Source: DATAAP01 sp041690495
Lineage (GTDB): Bacteria > Pseudomonadota > Alphaproteobacteria > CACIAM-22H2
Reading direction: 5' to 3'
Assembly: GCA_041690495.1 (NCBI GenBank)
Contig: JAWLHE010000007.1
Span: 62,001-126,000, forward strand
DNA length: 64,000 nt
Position 1 is the stretch's first letter. Every line of letters begins with the position of its first letter. A program made the translations under genes and the position numbers. Below are positions 45,214-53,103 of the stretch, one piece after another. The notes below the pieces were generated by a model. It saw only the letters and a list, made by a program, of their open reading frames with translations. It ran no database searches and was not told the DNA's origin.

Positions 45214-45540
45214 CTAAGCCTCGGTGAGTAGTGCTCGCCCTTCGGGCGTCAGACGGCAGACCAGCCAATCCGGCTTGAGCGGGTTGGCGAACCATTGTTC
45301 AGCCCAGCCCTGCTCGATGCAAGCGCGGATCGTGCGGGCATCCACCTGCTTGCCGTCCGCGTCGAACAGCGGCAGCTTGCCGCCGGGCTGGCCGAGGCCG
45401 GAGGAAAGCCAGGCGCGTTGTGCGTCGGTTGGCTGGCCGGGCGCCGATGGGAGACCGCGGGGCCGCTTCGGCCACGAGGAGTCGGGTTGGGCCTCGCGCC
45501 GCGGGCGGAACGGAACCACGGGATTCGCCGGATCGGACAT
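45214..45540 (-). CDS. Conserved-looking hypothetical protein
   Basis: 108 residues beginning MSDPANPVVPFRPRREAQ. The N-terminal half is Pro/Arg-rich and probably disordered. The C-terminal half (GGKLPLFDADGKQVDARTIR, then CIEQGWAEQWFANPLKPDWL and CRLTPEGRALL) has the look of a degenerate winged-helix fold, with the LTPEGR motif seen at the end of MarR-like domains. Co-directional with and immediately upstream of an MFS gene. No function can be assigned. Confidence 0.65.
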   Translation of the reverse strand: MSDPANPVVPFRPRREAQPDSSWPKRPRGLPSAPGQPTDAQRAWLSSGLGQPGGKLPLFDADGKQVDARTIRACIEQGWAEQWFANPLKPDWLVCRLTPEGRALLTEA

Positions 45541-45636
45541 CCTTGCCGCACCCCCTGCCTTTGCCGCGACTTTAGGCCAGATACCGGTAACCGCCAAGCT
45601 TGGCTTCCGCGATGGCGGGGATTAGCTTTGGAAACG

Positions 45637-45981
45637 ATGGAATTCCGCCTCCTGTACATCACTGCTGCGAAGGTCGAGGAGGCGCGGCGCATCGGCCAGA
45701 GTCTGGTCGAATCGCGCCTTGCCGCATGCGCCAACATCGTCCCGGGCGTGGAGTCGATCTATCACTGGCAGGGCGAAGTGGTGCAGGACCGCGAGGTGCT
45801 GCTGATCGTAAAGACTCGCGCCGCGCTGGTCGAAGCGGCGATCGCCAGGGTCAAGGAACTGCATAGCTATACCTGCCCATGCGTGGTGGCCCTGCCGATC
45901 CTGGCCGGCAACCCCGCCTATCTCGAGTGGCTGGGGCAGGAGACCGAGGCCGCCGGGCAAGCGAAGGATGCCGTGACGTGA
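45637..45981 (+). CDS. cutA: Divalent-cation tolerance protein CutA
   Basis: 114-residue trimeric CutA1 fold. Characteristic blocks: RLAACANIVPGVESIYHWQG, VLLIVKTRAALVEAAIARVK and HSYTCPCVVALPILAGNPAY with the conserved ending YLEWLGQET. Implicated in copper tolerance; biochemical function remains uncertain. I use the ATG at 45637; a TTG at 45628 is an alternative. Confidence 0.95.
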   Translation: MEFRLLYITAAKVEEARRIGQSLVESRLAACANIVPGVESIYHWQGEVVQDREVLLIVKTRAALVEAAIARVKELHSYTCPCVVALPILAGNPAYLEWLGQETEAAGQAKDAVT

Positions 45982-46069
45982 CCCGTACGGTACAGGGTTG
46001 CGTTTCGTGCATGATGGAGACGCTGCCATACCGGTACGCCGCGGTCCCGCCGGCTGCAACAATGTGACC

Positions 46070-47281
46070 ATGCCGCAACCGTCCGCCAAGCTCGCGCAGG
46101 GCTTCTCCAATATCGGCCATGCGTATTCGCATATCCTGATGGTTCTGTATCCGACCGTCGTGCTGGCGTTGGAGGGGGGCTGGGGGCTCAGCTACGGCGA
46201 GCTGATCGGGCTGATGCTGGTCGGCCAGATCCTATTCGGCGTCGCGGCGCTGCCGGCGGGCTGGCTGGGCGACCGCTGGTCGACCGTGGGCATGATGGTG
46301 CTGTTCTTCGTCGGCACCGGCGGCTCCGCAGTGGTCGCGGGCTTCGCCCGCGACCCGCTCGAGCTTGCGGTCGGGCTGTCGCTGATCGGCCTGTTCGCGT
46401 CGATCTACCATCCTGTCGGCATGGCGTGGCTGGTCCGCAATGCCGTCAATCGCGGTCGCGCGCTTGGCGCCAACGGCATGTACGGGGCGATCGGCCTCGC
46501 CGTCGCACCGCTCATTGCAGGCGCCCTGACCGACATGATCTCGTGGCGTGCCGCATTCATCATTCCCGGCGGCACCTGTGTCGCGGTCGGCGCTGCGCTG
46601 TACGCCGCATCGCGGCTTGGCTACGTCGCCGACACGCATGTCGATCTCAAGCCGCAGCCGGAGCCGGGCCGGGGCGATGTCGTGCGCGCGTTCTTCGTCC
46701 TGTCGCTGACCATGACCTGCGTCGGCCTGATCGGCCAGGCGTTCCAGGTGATGCTGCCGAAGCTGTTCGCCGAGCGCATGCCGGCCCTTGCCAGCGACAG
46801 CGCTTTCGGCGCCGGCACGCTGGTGATGATCGTCTACCTGTTCGCGGCCATGGCGCAGCTCGTCGGCGGCCGTCTCGCCGACCGTTTCGAGATGCGCAGT
46901 GTCTATATCTTCGCCTTCATGCTGCAGGTTCCGGTGCTGTTCGTGGCGGCGACGCTCGCCGGAATGCCGTTGCTCATGATCTCGATTACCATGGTCTTCA
47001 TCAACGTCGCCGCCCTGCCGGCGGAGAACGGGCTGCTGGCGCGCTACACGCCGGGCAAGTGGCGCGCCACGGCCTATGGCGCCAAGTTCGTGCTGGCGCT
47101 CGGCGTCAGCGCCGCGGCGATTCCCCTGATCGGCTACATCTACGACGCGACCGGCGGGTTCTTCTGGCTGTTCATCCTGCTCGGGTCGCTTGCCGCGATC
47201 GTCTTCGGCGCGGCATGGCTGCTGCCCGGCGAGCGGCCGCGCGCACCGGCCCGCGCTCCGGTCACGGAAGCGGCGGATTGA
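46070..47281 (+). CDS. MFS transporter
   Basis: 403 residues, 12 hydrophobic segments. TM1-TM2 region: LAQGFSNIGHAYSHILMVLY, then ALPAGWLGDRWSTVGMMVLF with the MFS Gly-Asp-Arg motif; a second copy in the C-terminal half reads LVGGRLADRFEMRSVYIF. The HxYxH-type first helix and the SIYHPVGMAWLV segment resemble the fosmidomycin-resistance (Fsr)-like branch; this is only a resemblance. Start ATG 46070. Followed by two palindromic repeats that separate it from convergent metY. Confidence 0.85.
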   Translation: MPQPSAKLAQGFSNIGHAYSHILMVLYPTVVLALEGGWGLSYGELIGLMLVGQILFGVAALPAGWLGDRWSTVGMMVLFFVGTGGSAVVAGFARDPLELAVGLSLIGLFASIYHPVGMAWLVRNAVNRGRALGANGMYGAIGLAVAPLIAGALTDMISWRAAFIIPGGTCVAVGAALYAASRLGYVADTHVDLKPQPEPGRGDVVRAFFVLSLTMTCVGLIGQAFQVMLPKLFAERMPALASDSAFGAGTLVMIVYLFAAMAQLVGGRLADRFEMRSVYIFAFMLQVPVLFVAATLAGMPLLMISITMVFINVAALPAENGLLARYTPGKWRATAYGAKFVLALGVSAAAIPLIGYIYDATGGFFWLFILLGSLAAIVFGAAWLLPGERPRAPARAPVTEAAD

Positions 47282-47306
47282 GCCCGGCTCCAGAAGGAAC
47301 GCATCA

Positions 47307-47371
47307 CCCGCGGACTTGATCCGCGGGTCCATGGTGCCTGTGCAATGAATGCCCGGGTCAAGCCCGGGCAT
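47307..47371. repeat. Two REP-like palindromes between convergent genes
   Basis: Two hairpins: CCCGCGG-7-CCGCGGG (47307-47327) and ATGCCCGGG-5-CCCGGGCAT (47349-47371). The second, followed by GAC, has the form of a palindrome common in intergenic DNA of alphaproteobacteria. They lie between the 3' ends of an MFS gene and metY and may act as transcription stops or mRNA stabilisers. Confidence 0.75.
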
Positions 47372-47384
47372 GACGCTCCTGGAG

Positions 47385-48737
47385 TCAGACGCGCGCCTTC
47401 TTTTTGGCAGACGTCTTCCCGGCGGCACTCTTCGGCACCGCGGCCCGCAGGGCCTGATCGAGATCGGCGATGAGGTCGTCTGCGTTTTCGATGCCGACCG
47501 ACAGGCGGATCACGTCGGGACCGGCGCCGGCCTTGACCTGCTGCTCCTCGGTGAGCTGGCGATGGGTGGTCGATGCGGGATGGATGATCAGCGAGCGCGT
47601 GTCGCCGATATTGGCGAGATGCGAGAACAGCTCGACGCCCTCGACCACCTTCACGCCCGCCTCGTAGCCGCCCCTGACACCGAAGGTGAAGACCGATCCG
47701 GCGCCCCTGGGCAGGTATTTCTTCGCGAGCTTGTGATACGGGCTCGATTTGAGCCCGGCGTACGACACCCAGGCGACGGCCGGATGGCCTTCGAGGAACG
47801 CCGCCACCTTCTGCGCATTCGCGACGTGGCGCTCCATGCGCAGGTGCAGCGTCTCGATGCCGGTGAGCGTCAGGAAGGCGTTCATCGGCGCCATGGCCGG
47901 GCCGAGATCGCGCAGCGCCACCGCGCGCGTCTTCATGGTGTAGGCGAAATCGCCGAATGTCTCGGCGAAGTTGAGGCCGTGGTAGGCCGGATCGGGACCG
48001 GCGAGGGTCGGGAACTTGCCGCTGGCGCCCCAGTCGAATTTGCCGGATTCGATGACCGCGCCGCCCATGGAGGTGCCGTGGCCGGACAGGAACTTGGTCG
48101 TCGAATGGACGACGATGTCGGCCCCCCATTCGAACGGCCGGCACAGCCAGGGCGAGGCCATGGTGTTGTCGACGATCAGCGGGATGCCCGCCTTGCGCGC
48201 GATCGCCGCGACCGGCTCGATGTCGACGATGATGCCGCCGGGGTTGGCGAGGATCTCGACGAAGATCGCCTTGCACTTCGGCGTCAGCGCCTTGCGGAAA
48301 TTCTCCGGCTCGGTCGGATCGACGAAATGGCACTTCCAGCCGAACTTCTTGAAGCTGTGTGTAAACTGCGTGACCGAGCCGCCGTAGAGATTGCGGCTGG
48401 CGACGAACTCGTCGCCCGGTTCCATGAGGGTGAAGAACGCGAGCAGCTGCGCCGCATGGCCCGACGCCGCCGCAACCGCGCCGCGGCCGCCTTCGAGGCT
48501 GGCCAGCCGCTCCTCGAGCACGGCCACTGTCGGGTTGCCGATGCGGGAGTAGATGTAGCCAAAGGTCTGCAGGTTGAAGAGCGAGGCCGCGTGGTCGGCA
48601 TCGTCGAACACGTAGGACGTGGTCTGGAAGATCGGGGTGTTGCGCGCCCCGGTGGTCGGGTCGGGCGTGGCACCGGCATGGACGGCGAGGGTCTCGAGTC
48701 CGAACCCCTTCGGCTTGGCACGGCTGTCGTCGGGCAT
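47385..48737 (-). CDS. metY: O-acetylhomoserine sulfhydrylase (Cys/Met metabolism PLP enzyme)
   Basis: Forms homocysteine (or a homologue) from O-acylhomoserine and sulfide in methionine synthesis. 450 residues from the ATG at 48737 (MPDDSRAKPKGFGLET). Key segments: YSRIGNPTVAVLEERLASLE, ASGHAAQLLAFFTLMEPGDE, and the PLP-lysine motif HSTTKFLSGHGTSMGGAVIE. The HSTTKFLSGHG form and the length fit MetY better than MetZ, whose lysine motif differs. A lysine-rich tail (KTSAKKKARV) ends the protein. I looked for a SAM-II riboswitch in the leader and did not see one. Confidence 0.9.
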   Translation of the reverse strand: MPDDSRAKPKGFGLETLAVHAGATPDPTTGARNTPIFQTTSYVFDDADHAASLFNLQTFGYIYSRIGNPTVAVLEERLASLEGGRGAVAAASGHAAQLLAFFTLMEPGDEFVASRNLYGGSVTQFTHSFKKFGWKCHFVDPTEPENFRKALTPKCKAIFVEILANPGGIIVDIEPVAAIARKAGIPLIVDNTMASPWLCRPFEWGADIVVHSTTKFLSGHGTSMGGAVIESGKFDWGASGKFPTLAGPDPAYHGLNFAETFGDFAYTMKTRAVALRDLGPAMAPMNAFLTLTGIETLHLRMERHVANAQKVAAFLEGHPAVAWVSYAGLKSSPYHKLAKKYLPRGAGSVFTFGVRGGYEAGVKVVEGVELFSHLANIGDTRSLIIHPASTTHRQLTEEQQVKAGAGPDVIRLSVGIENADDLIADLDQALRAAVPKSAAGKTSAKKKARV

Positions 48738-49161
48738 GTCGTTTCTCCGGGTCAACTCAGGCGGTCTGTCTAGCACAACGGTGTGAGAGGGTCACCGGCG
48801 CGTCAGTTGGGGCGGCGCGGCTTACGAAATCGCAAGGCATTGATCTACAAGAGGTAACTTGGCTGCTTCATTGCTTCACCGCGTTTTGCAGTTTGCTGCC
48901 GCACGCTCGGGCCCCGACGCCTGTTCCGCTGTTTCATCTGTTTCAGCCGTTTCGGCTGTTTCATCGTTTTACGCGGGTCTGCAGAATGACCGCCTTCGGT
49001 TCAGGTGCTGCAAAGGATTACGCCCGCCCGGCGAGGCCGGGCGGGCGTAATTCTCCGGGCAAGAGTTCAGCACGATGCCGGCCGGGACGGAATGGGCTTT
49101 CTTGACTCAGGATCGGTTTCCGTCCCCAAAAGGACTCGCGAGGAGACAGGCAAGAGGCGCC
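48738..49161. other. Intergenic region metY / GNAT with repeat tract and hairpin
   Basis: About 420 bp without a gene. It holds the metY leader (minus strand), a degenerate run of CTGTTTCA-like octamers at 48921-48970, and a long perfect hairpin at 49017-49051 described separately. Confidence 0.55.
49017..49051. repeat. Perfect inverted repeat, 16-bp stem
   Basis: Arms ATTACGCCCGCCCGGC and GCCGGGCGGGCGTAAT with a 3-base GAG loop. No T-run follows on either strand, so it is not a classical intrinsic terminator. It lies 111 bp before the GNAT start codon. Confidence 0.8.
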
Positions 49162-49668
49162 ATGACCGGCGACACCGTGCATCCCGTGCTGGCGGAGGCC
49201 GCCGACAGGTTGGCGGTCGAGCGGTTGCTGCAGGTCCATCTGCGCGAGCTCTCGGGCTATCGCACCGCTCCGGCAACCGACGTTCATGCCTACCCGTATC
49301 TCGATCGGTACTGGACCGAGCCGGACCGGCGGGCCTTCCTGATCAGGCCGGGCGATCAGGTTGCGGGCTTCGCCCTCGTCAATGCCTGGGCGCCATCGGG
49401 GCTGCCGGTGGAGCGCGCCATGGCCGAGTTCTTTATCGTCCCGGGCCAACGGCGGTCAGGAATCGGCACCCGCGCGGCCGTGGAGATCATCGCGGGCCTG
49501 CCGGGCGTCTGGGAGATCGGCATGCTGGCCGCGCACGGCGCAGCGCAGGCCTTCTGGACCCATGTGCTAAGGCAGATGCCCGGCACCGTGCCGAGATGGA
49601 TCGAGGGCGACGGACGGCGCTGGTCAGGCCGGATCCTCAGATTCCAGAGCACGGGGCGATGCAGGTGA
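49162..49668 (+). CDS. GNAT-family N-acetyltransferase
   Basis: 168 residues. The acetyl-CoA-binding region is FFIVPGQRRSGIGTRAAVEI, with the Q/RxxGxG/A pyrophosphate loop (RRSGIGT), followed by an alpha helix and AHGAAQAFWTHVL. Preceded by an AAGAGG ribosome-binding site at the ATG 49162. The substrate is unknown. Its last 45 bp overlap the 3' end of the convergent desaturase-like gene. Confidence 0.82.
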   Translation: MTGDTVHPVLAEAADRLAVERLLQVHLRELSGYRTAPATDVHAYPYLDRYWTEPDRRAFLIRPGDQVAGFALVNAWAPSGLPVERAMAEFFIVPGQRRSGIGTRAAVEIIAGLPGVWEIGMLAAHGAAQAFWTHVLRQMPGTVPRWIEGDGRRWSGRILRFQSTGRCR

Positions 49669-50496
49669 CGCATGCCCCGGCGCGCCGGCGCGCCGCCCGG
49701 ACCGGAACGGGTGCAGCAGCATCGACGAGACGGTCAGGCAGCTCTGCTCGCGGTGCTCCTCCAGGCCGATCTGCATGCGCTCGTGGCCAAGGGCAGGGGC
49801 GGCGCAGTACGTCGCGAACAGGCGGTCCCAGAACGGGAAGATGGTTCCGAAATTCGAGTCGGTTTCCGTGCGCTGCGCGGAGTGATGGATGCGGTGCATA
49901 TCGGGCGTGATCACCACCCGCCGCAAGGAGCGGTCGAGCGCAGCAGGCAGAGTCGCATTGGCGTGCTGTGCGATCGACACGGCCACGGAGAGCGTCTCGA
50001 AGGCGATCACGGCCTCGACAGGCGGCCCGAGCACCGCGATGAGCGCGAATGCCCACGCGATGGCGACCATCACCTCGAAGGGATGGAAGCGCAGCGCGGT
50101 CGTGAAATCATAGTCGAGGTCGGTGTGATGTACCGCGTGGATGCGCCACAGGAGCGGCACGCCATGGAGCACGCGGTGAAAGGCATAGCGCCCGAGATCA
50201 AGTGCCAGGATCGAGAAAGCAAGGGCCGGCCAGAAGGGCAGCCCGACGGCGTTGAGCAGACCCCAGCCGCGCTCGCCCAGCGCAACCGACAACGCAATGG
50301 CGGAAAGCGGAACCAGGCCGCGCACGACGATCGTATCGATCACCGTCAGCGTGAAATTGCCGATCCAGCGCAGCCGCAACGGCGCCGCATTCGCGCGCCG
50401 CGGCACTGCTGCTTCCCAGATCGCGGCGACCGTGATGGCGCCCAGATACGCGCCGGCGTAATAGACCGCCGCGGTTCCGGAGGGCTCCGCTTCCAT
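49624..50496 (-). CDS. Sterol desaturase / fatty acid hydroxylase-family membrane protein
   Basis: 290-residue integral membrane di-iron oxygenase. The His motifs are visible: HRVLH, HAVHHTD and, later, HRIHHS, with the early AFHRVLHGVPLLWRIHAVHH block and DMHRIHHSAQRTETDSNFG; about four hydrophobic segments precede and separate them. Members hydroxylate or desaturate sterols, hopanoids, carotenoids or alkyl glycerols; the substrate here is open. It lies 51 bp downstream of a miniature PEP-CTERM gene on the same strand, so the sigma-54 promoter at 50786-50801 may serve both. The last 45 bp overlap the convergent GNAT gene. Confidence 0.88.
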   Translation of the reverse strand: MEAEPSGTAAVYYAGAYLGAITVAAIWEAAVPRRANAAPLRLRWIGNFTLTVIDTIVVRGLVPLSAIALSVALGERGWGLLNAVGLPFWPALAFSILALDLGRYAFHRVLHGVPLLWRIHAVHHTDLDYDFTTALRFHPFEVMVAIAWAFALIAVLGPPVEAVIAFETLSVAVSIAQHANATLPAALDRSLRRVVITPDMHRIHHSAQRTETDSNFGTIFPFWDRLFATYCAAPALGHERMQIGLEEHREQSCLTVSSMLLHPFRSGRRAGAPGHASPASPRALESEDPA

Positions 50497-50547
50497 CCCG
50501 GGGAGAGATCCGCCTGGCGGCGCTGGCCGCCGGGCGGATATGCGTTG

Positions 50548-50724
50548 CTACTTGCGGCGGATGAAACGATAGGCCACGGCCGCTCCCGCTGCCGCGCTGG
50601 CGATCAGGCCCATCGATGACGGCTCCGGGATCGGGACGGTTGTGTTGCCGGCGAACGCGGGGGCAGCGGCGCTGACGATGCCGGCGACCAGGGCGAGCGT
50701 GCCGGCCGAGAAAAATTGACGCAT
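50548..50724 (-). CDS. Miniature PEP-CTERM protein (58 residues)
   Basis: A complete but very small exosortase substrate. Signal peptide MRQFFSAGTLALVAGIVSAA with a probable AFA|G cleavage, then only about seven residues (GNTTVPI) before the sorting signal: PEP motif, hydrophobic helix SSMGLIASAAAGAAVAYRF and the basic end IRRK. There is practically no passenger domain. Start ATG 50724 is preceded by GGAGG eight bases upstream and, further up, by a near-consensus sigma-54 promoter. In known PEP-CTERM systems exosortase removes the C-terminal segment and the proteins are exported to the surface or extracellular matrix. What such a small one does is unknown. Confidence 0.85.
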   Translation of the reverse strand: MRQFFSAGTLALVAGIVSAAAPAFAGNTTVPIPEPSSMGLIASAAAGAAVAYRFIRRK

Positions 50725-51099
50725 GTCCGATTCCTCCAATTGTGCCGACGCACCCGGCTGGCGCATCGGCCCTGCCGGAGGGAGACGCAAACACCATGCC
50801 ATGGAGGGTTAATGTCGCCCTTACAATGACTTGGCGGTGTTTCAAAGCCGGCGACGCGCCAGCATTTGTAAGATCCGCCGACACCCGCTGGGCACCGCAC
50901 CAATTCCGTTGCGTCGCCCGGCCATGCATAATCGGGCCAAGAAGAAATTCGGGAGGAACGCCCTTGCCATACTTCAGGCTCTCCGCGCGCCGCCCGGCCC
51001 ACGCCGAGTACGCCGCCGGTCACACGCACGCGCGCTTCGACTGCCGGCCTTCGGCCCGCCGGCGCGGGCCTGCCGCCACGCGCGCCCCGGAGGTCCCGC
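50725..51099. other. Divergent intergenic region mini PEP-CTERM / tctB
   Basis: About 375 bp. The left part is the leader and sigma-54 promoter of the minus-strand gene. The right part (from about 50850) leads to tctB and contains GC-rich sequence with small open frames but no recognisable gene; I cannot identify a promoter for tctB. Confidence 0.5.
50786..50801 (-). promoter_or_regulatory. Sigma-54 promoter (-24/-12) of the miniature PEP-CTERM gene
   Basis: On the minus strand the site reads TGGCATG-GTGT-TTGCG: the invariant GG and GC are separated by exactly ten bases, and all but two of the consensus positions in TGGCACG-N4-TTGC(A/T) match. It predicts a start about 50 bases before the ATG. 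PEP-CTERM/exosortase loci are known to be associated with the PrsK/PrsR sigma-54 regulators, which fits. Confidence 0.75.
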
Positions 51100-51597
51100 A
51101 TGCAGCTCTCTGACCGCATCACCGGCCTGACGCTGATCGGGGTCGGCGCATTGGCGGCCTACGGCGCTTCGCGCCTGCCACCGATGCCGGGACAGGATAT
51201 CGGGCCGAGCGTCTTTCCGGCGGTGATCGGCTTCGGGCTGGCGTTGTGCGGCGCGCTGATCGCGTTCGGCGTCGGCCGGAGCTTCGAGGAGCAGGCCGAA
51301 GCCGATTTTTCAGCGCATCAGGAACCGCAGGAGCGGAGCTCGGACGTACGCTCGCGCTTCCATGGCCTGCGAGCGCTCGTACCGGTGGCGCTGCTGCTGT
51401 TCTACGTCGCTGCTGCGGAAACCGTCGGCTTCGTCCCGGTCGCGGCGATCATCGTCTTTACCATCGCGTTCGCACTGGGCGCCGACTGGAGGCACGGGCT
51501 GGCCCTAGCGCTGCTGGCGCCGCCGGCCATCCACCTCCTGTTCTCGAAGCTGCTGCGCGTGCCGCTGCCGGCTGGTCTGCTGCCGATGCCCTGGTAG
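51100..51597 (+). CDS. tctB: Tripartite tricarboxylate transporter small permease TctB
   Basis: 165 residues with four hydrophobic segments (LTLIGVGALAAYGASRL, SVFPAVIGFGLALCGALI, LVPVALLLFYVAAAETVGF, VAAIIVFTIAFALG). This is the poorly conserved four-helix subunit of TTT importers for citrate-like or aromatic dicarboxylates. Followed after 6 bp by tctA. The periplasmic binding protein TctC, normally the first gene, is absent here. Confidence 0.87.
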   Translation: MQLSDRITGLTLIGVGALAAYGASRLPPMPGQDIGPSVFPAVIGFGLALCGALIAFGVGRSFEEQAEADFSAHQEPQERSSDVRSRFHGLRALVPVALLLFYVAAAETVGFVPVAAIIVFTIAFALGADWRHGLALALLAPPAIHLLFSKLLRVPLPAGLLPMPW

Positions 51598-51603
51598 ATC
51601 CGG

Positions 51604-53103
51604 ATGAGCACGTTCCTCGATGCGCTGTCGCTCGTCGCCCAGCCGGACGTTCTGCTCGCGATAGTTCTAGCGTCGATCTATGGCCTGGTCGTCGGCGCGC
51701 TGCCCGGACTCACGGCGACGATGGCCACCGCCCTGCTGGTGCCGGTGACTTTCTACCTGTCGCCGATAGCCGCCATCGCGACCATCATCGCCACGTCAGC
51801 CATGGCGATCTTCGCCGGCGACATTCCCGGCGCGCTGCTTCGCATCCCCGGCACCCCCGCTTCGGCCGCCTATACCAACGAAGCCTACGCGATGACGCGC
51901 AAGGGCCAGCCCGAACTGGCGCTTGGCATCGGCCTGTGGTTCAGCGCGATCGGCGGCATTGCCGGGACGCTGTCGCTGATCCTGCTTGCGCCGACGCTTG
52001 CCGAGATGGCGCTCAACTTCTCCACCTTCGAGTATTTCTGGCTGGCGCTGCTCGGCCTGATGTGCGCGACGCTGGTGGCGCGCTCGTCGCCGGTCAAGGC
52101 GATCGCCAGTATGCTGGTCGGGCTGCTGTTCTCGTGTATAGGCATGGAGAATCCCTCGGGTGTGCCGCGCTTCACCTTCGGCGTCGTCGACCTGCTCGGC
52201 GGAATCGAGGTGATCGCGGCGCTGGTCGGCATGTTCGCGGTGTCCGAGGTGATGCGCGCGATGGTGACGCCGCCGCCGCCGCTCATGGCGCGGCGGCGAT
52301 TCGGCAGCATCCTCAAGGGGCAGTGGGCGCTGACCAAGAAATATCCGAAGCCGCAGATCCGCGGGAACATCATCGGCATCATCATCGGCGTGCTGCCGGG
52401 GGCCGGCGCCGACATGGCGGCCTGGGTCAGCTATGCCATGGCGAAGAAATTCTCCAAGGAGCCGGAGAAGTTCGGCACCGGCCATCCCGAGGGCCTGATC
52501 GAGGCGGGCGCAAGCAACAACGCCAGCCTTGCCAGCGGCTGGGTGCCGTCGCTGATCTTCGGCATTCCCGGCGACACCATCACCGCGATCGCGATCGGCG
52601 TGCTGTTCATGAAGGGGCTCAATCCAGGCCCGACGCTGTTCACGACCAAGGCGTCGAGCATGTACGCGATCTACATCATCTTCATCATCGCCAACATCAT
52701 CATGATCCCGCTCGGCATTGTGATGATCCGGATCGCGAGCCAGGTCCTGCACGTGCCGCGCGCGCTGGTGGTGCCGGTGATAGCGCTGCTCTGCGCGGTC
52801 GGTCCGTTCGCGATCACCAACAATCCGTTCTCGATCGTCACCGTAGCCTTCTTCGGCGTGCTCGGCTTCGTGATGGAGCGGAACGGCTATCCGGTCGCGG
52901 CGCTGGTGCTCGGAATCATCATGGGCACGATGGTCGAGCAGAGCTTCGTCGCCTCGCTGATCAAGTCCGACGGGAGCCTGCTGCCGTTCTTCAGCCGTCC
53001 GGTCGCCTCGGTTCTCGCGGCGCTGACCATCGGCGCCCTGATCTGGCCGGCCGGCGTGTGGCTGGTGCGGTACTTCTCGCTGCGGAGCCGGCCGGCGGGG
53101 TAG
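51604..53103 (+). CDS. tctA: Tripartite tricarboxylate transporter large permease TctA
   Basis: 499 residues, about 12 helices. Family signatures: VVGALPGLTATMATALLVPV, IFAGDIPGALLRIPGTPASA and the mirrored second half VLPGAGADMAAWVSYAMAKK with SNNASLASGWVPSLIFGIPG. Secondary, ion-driven uptake of carboxylates in cooperation with TctB and a TctC binding protein. With no tctC nearby, it must use an orphan TctC encoded elsewhere, a situation common in proteobacteria with many TctC copies. Confidence 0.95.
   Translation: MSTFLDALSLVAQPDVLLAIVLASIYGLVVGALPGLTATMATALLVPVTFYLSPIAAIATIIATSAMAIFAGDIPGALLRIPGTPASAAYTNEAYAMTRKGQPELALGIGLWFSAIGGIAGTLSLILLAPTLAEMALNFSTFEYFWLALLGLMCATLVARSSPVKAIASMLVGLLFSCIGMENPSGVPRFTFGVVDLLGGIEVIAALVGMFAVSEVMRAMVTPPPPLMARRRFGSILKGQWALTKKYPKPQIRGNIIGIIIGVLPGAGADMAAWVSYAMAKKFSKEPEKFGTGHPEGLIEAGASNNASLASGWVPSLIFGIPGDTITAIAIGVLFMKGLNPGPTLFTTKASSMYAIYIIFIIANIIMIPLGIVMIRIASQVLHVPRALVVPVIALLCAVGPFAITNNPFSIVTVAFFGVLGFVMERNGYPVAALVLGIIMGTMVEQSFVASLIKSDGSLLPFFSRPVASVLAALTIGALIWPAGVWLVRYFSLRSRPAG

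Noticed and set aside
48738..48900. Possible SAM-II riboswitch in the metY leader
   Set aside because: I looked for the conserved pseudoknot segments on the minus strand and could not find them.
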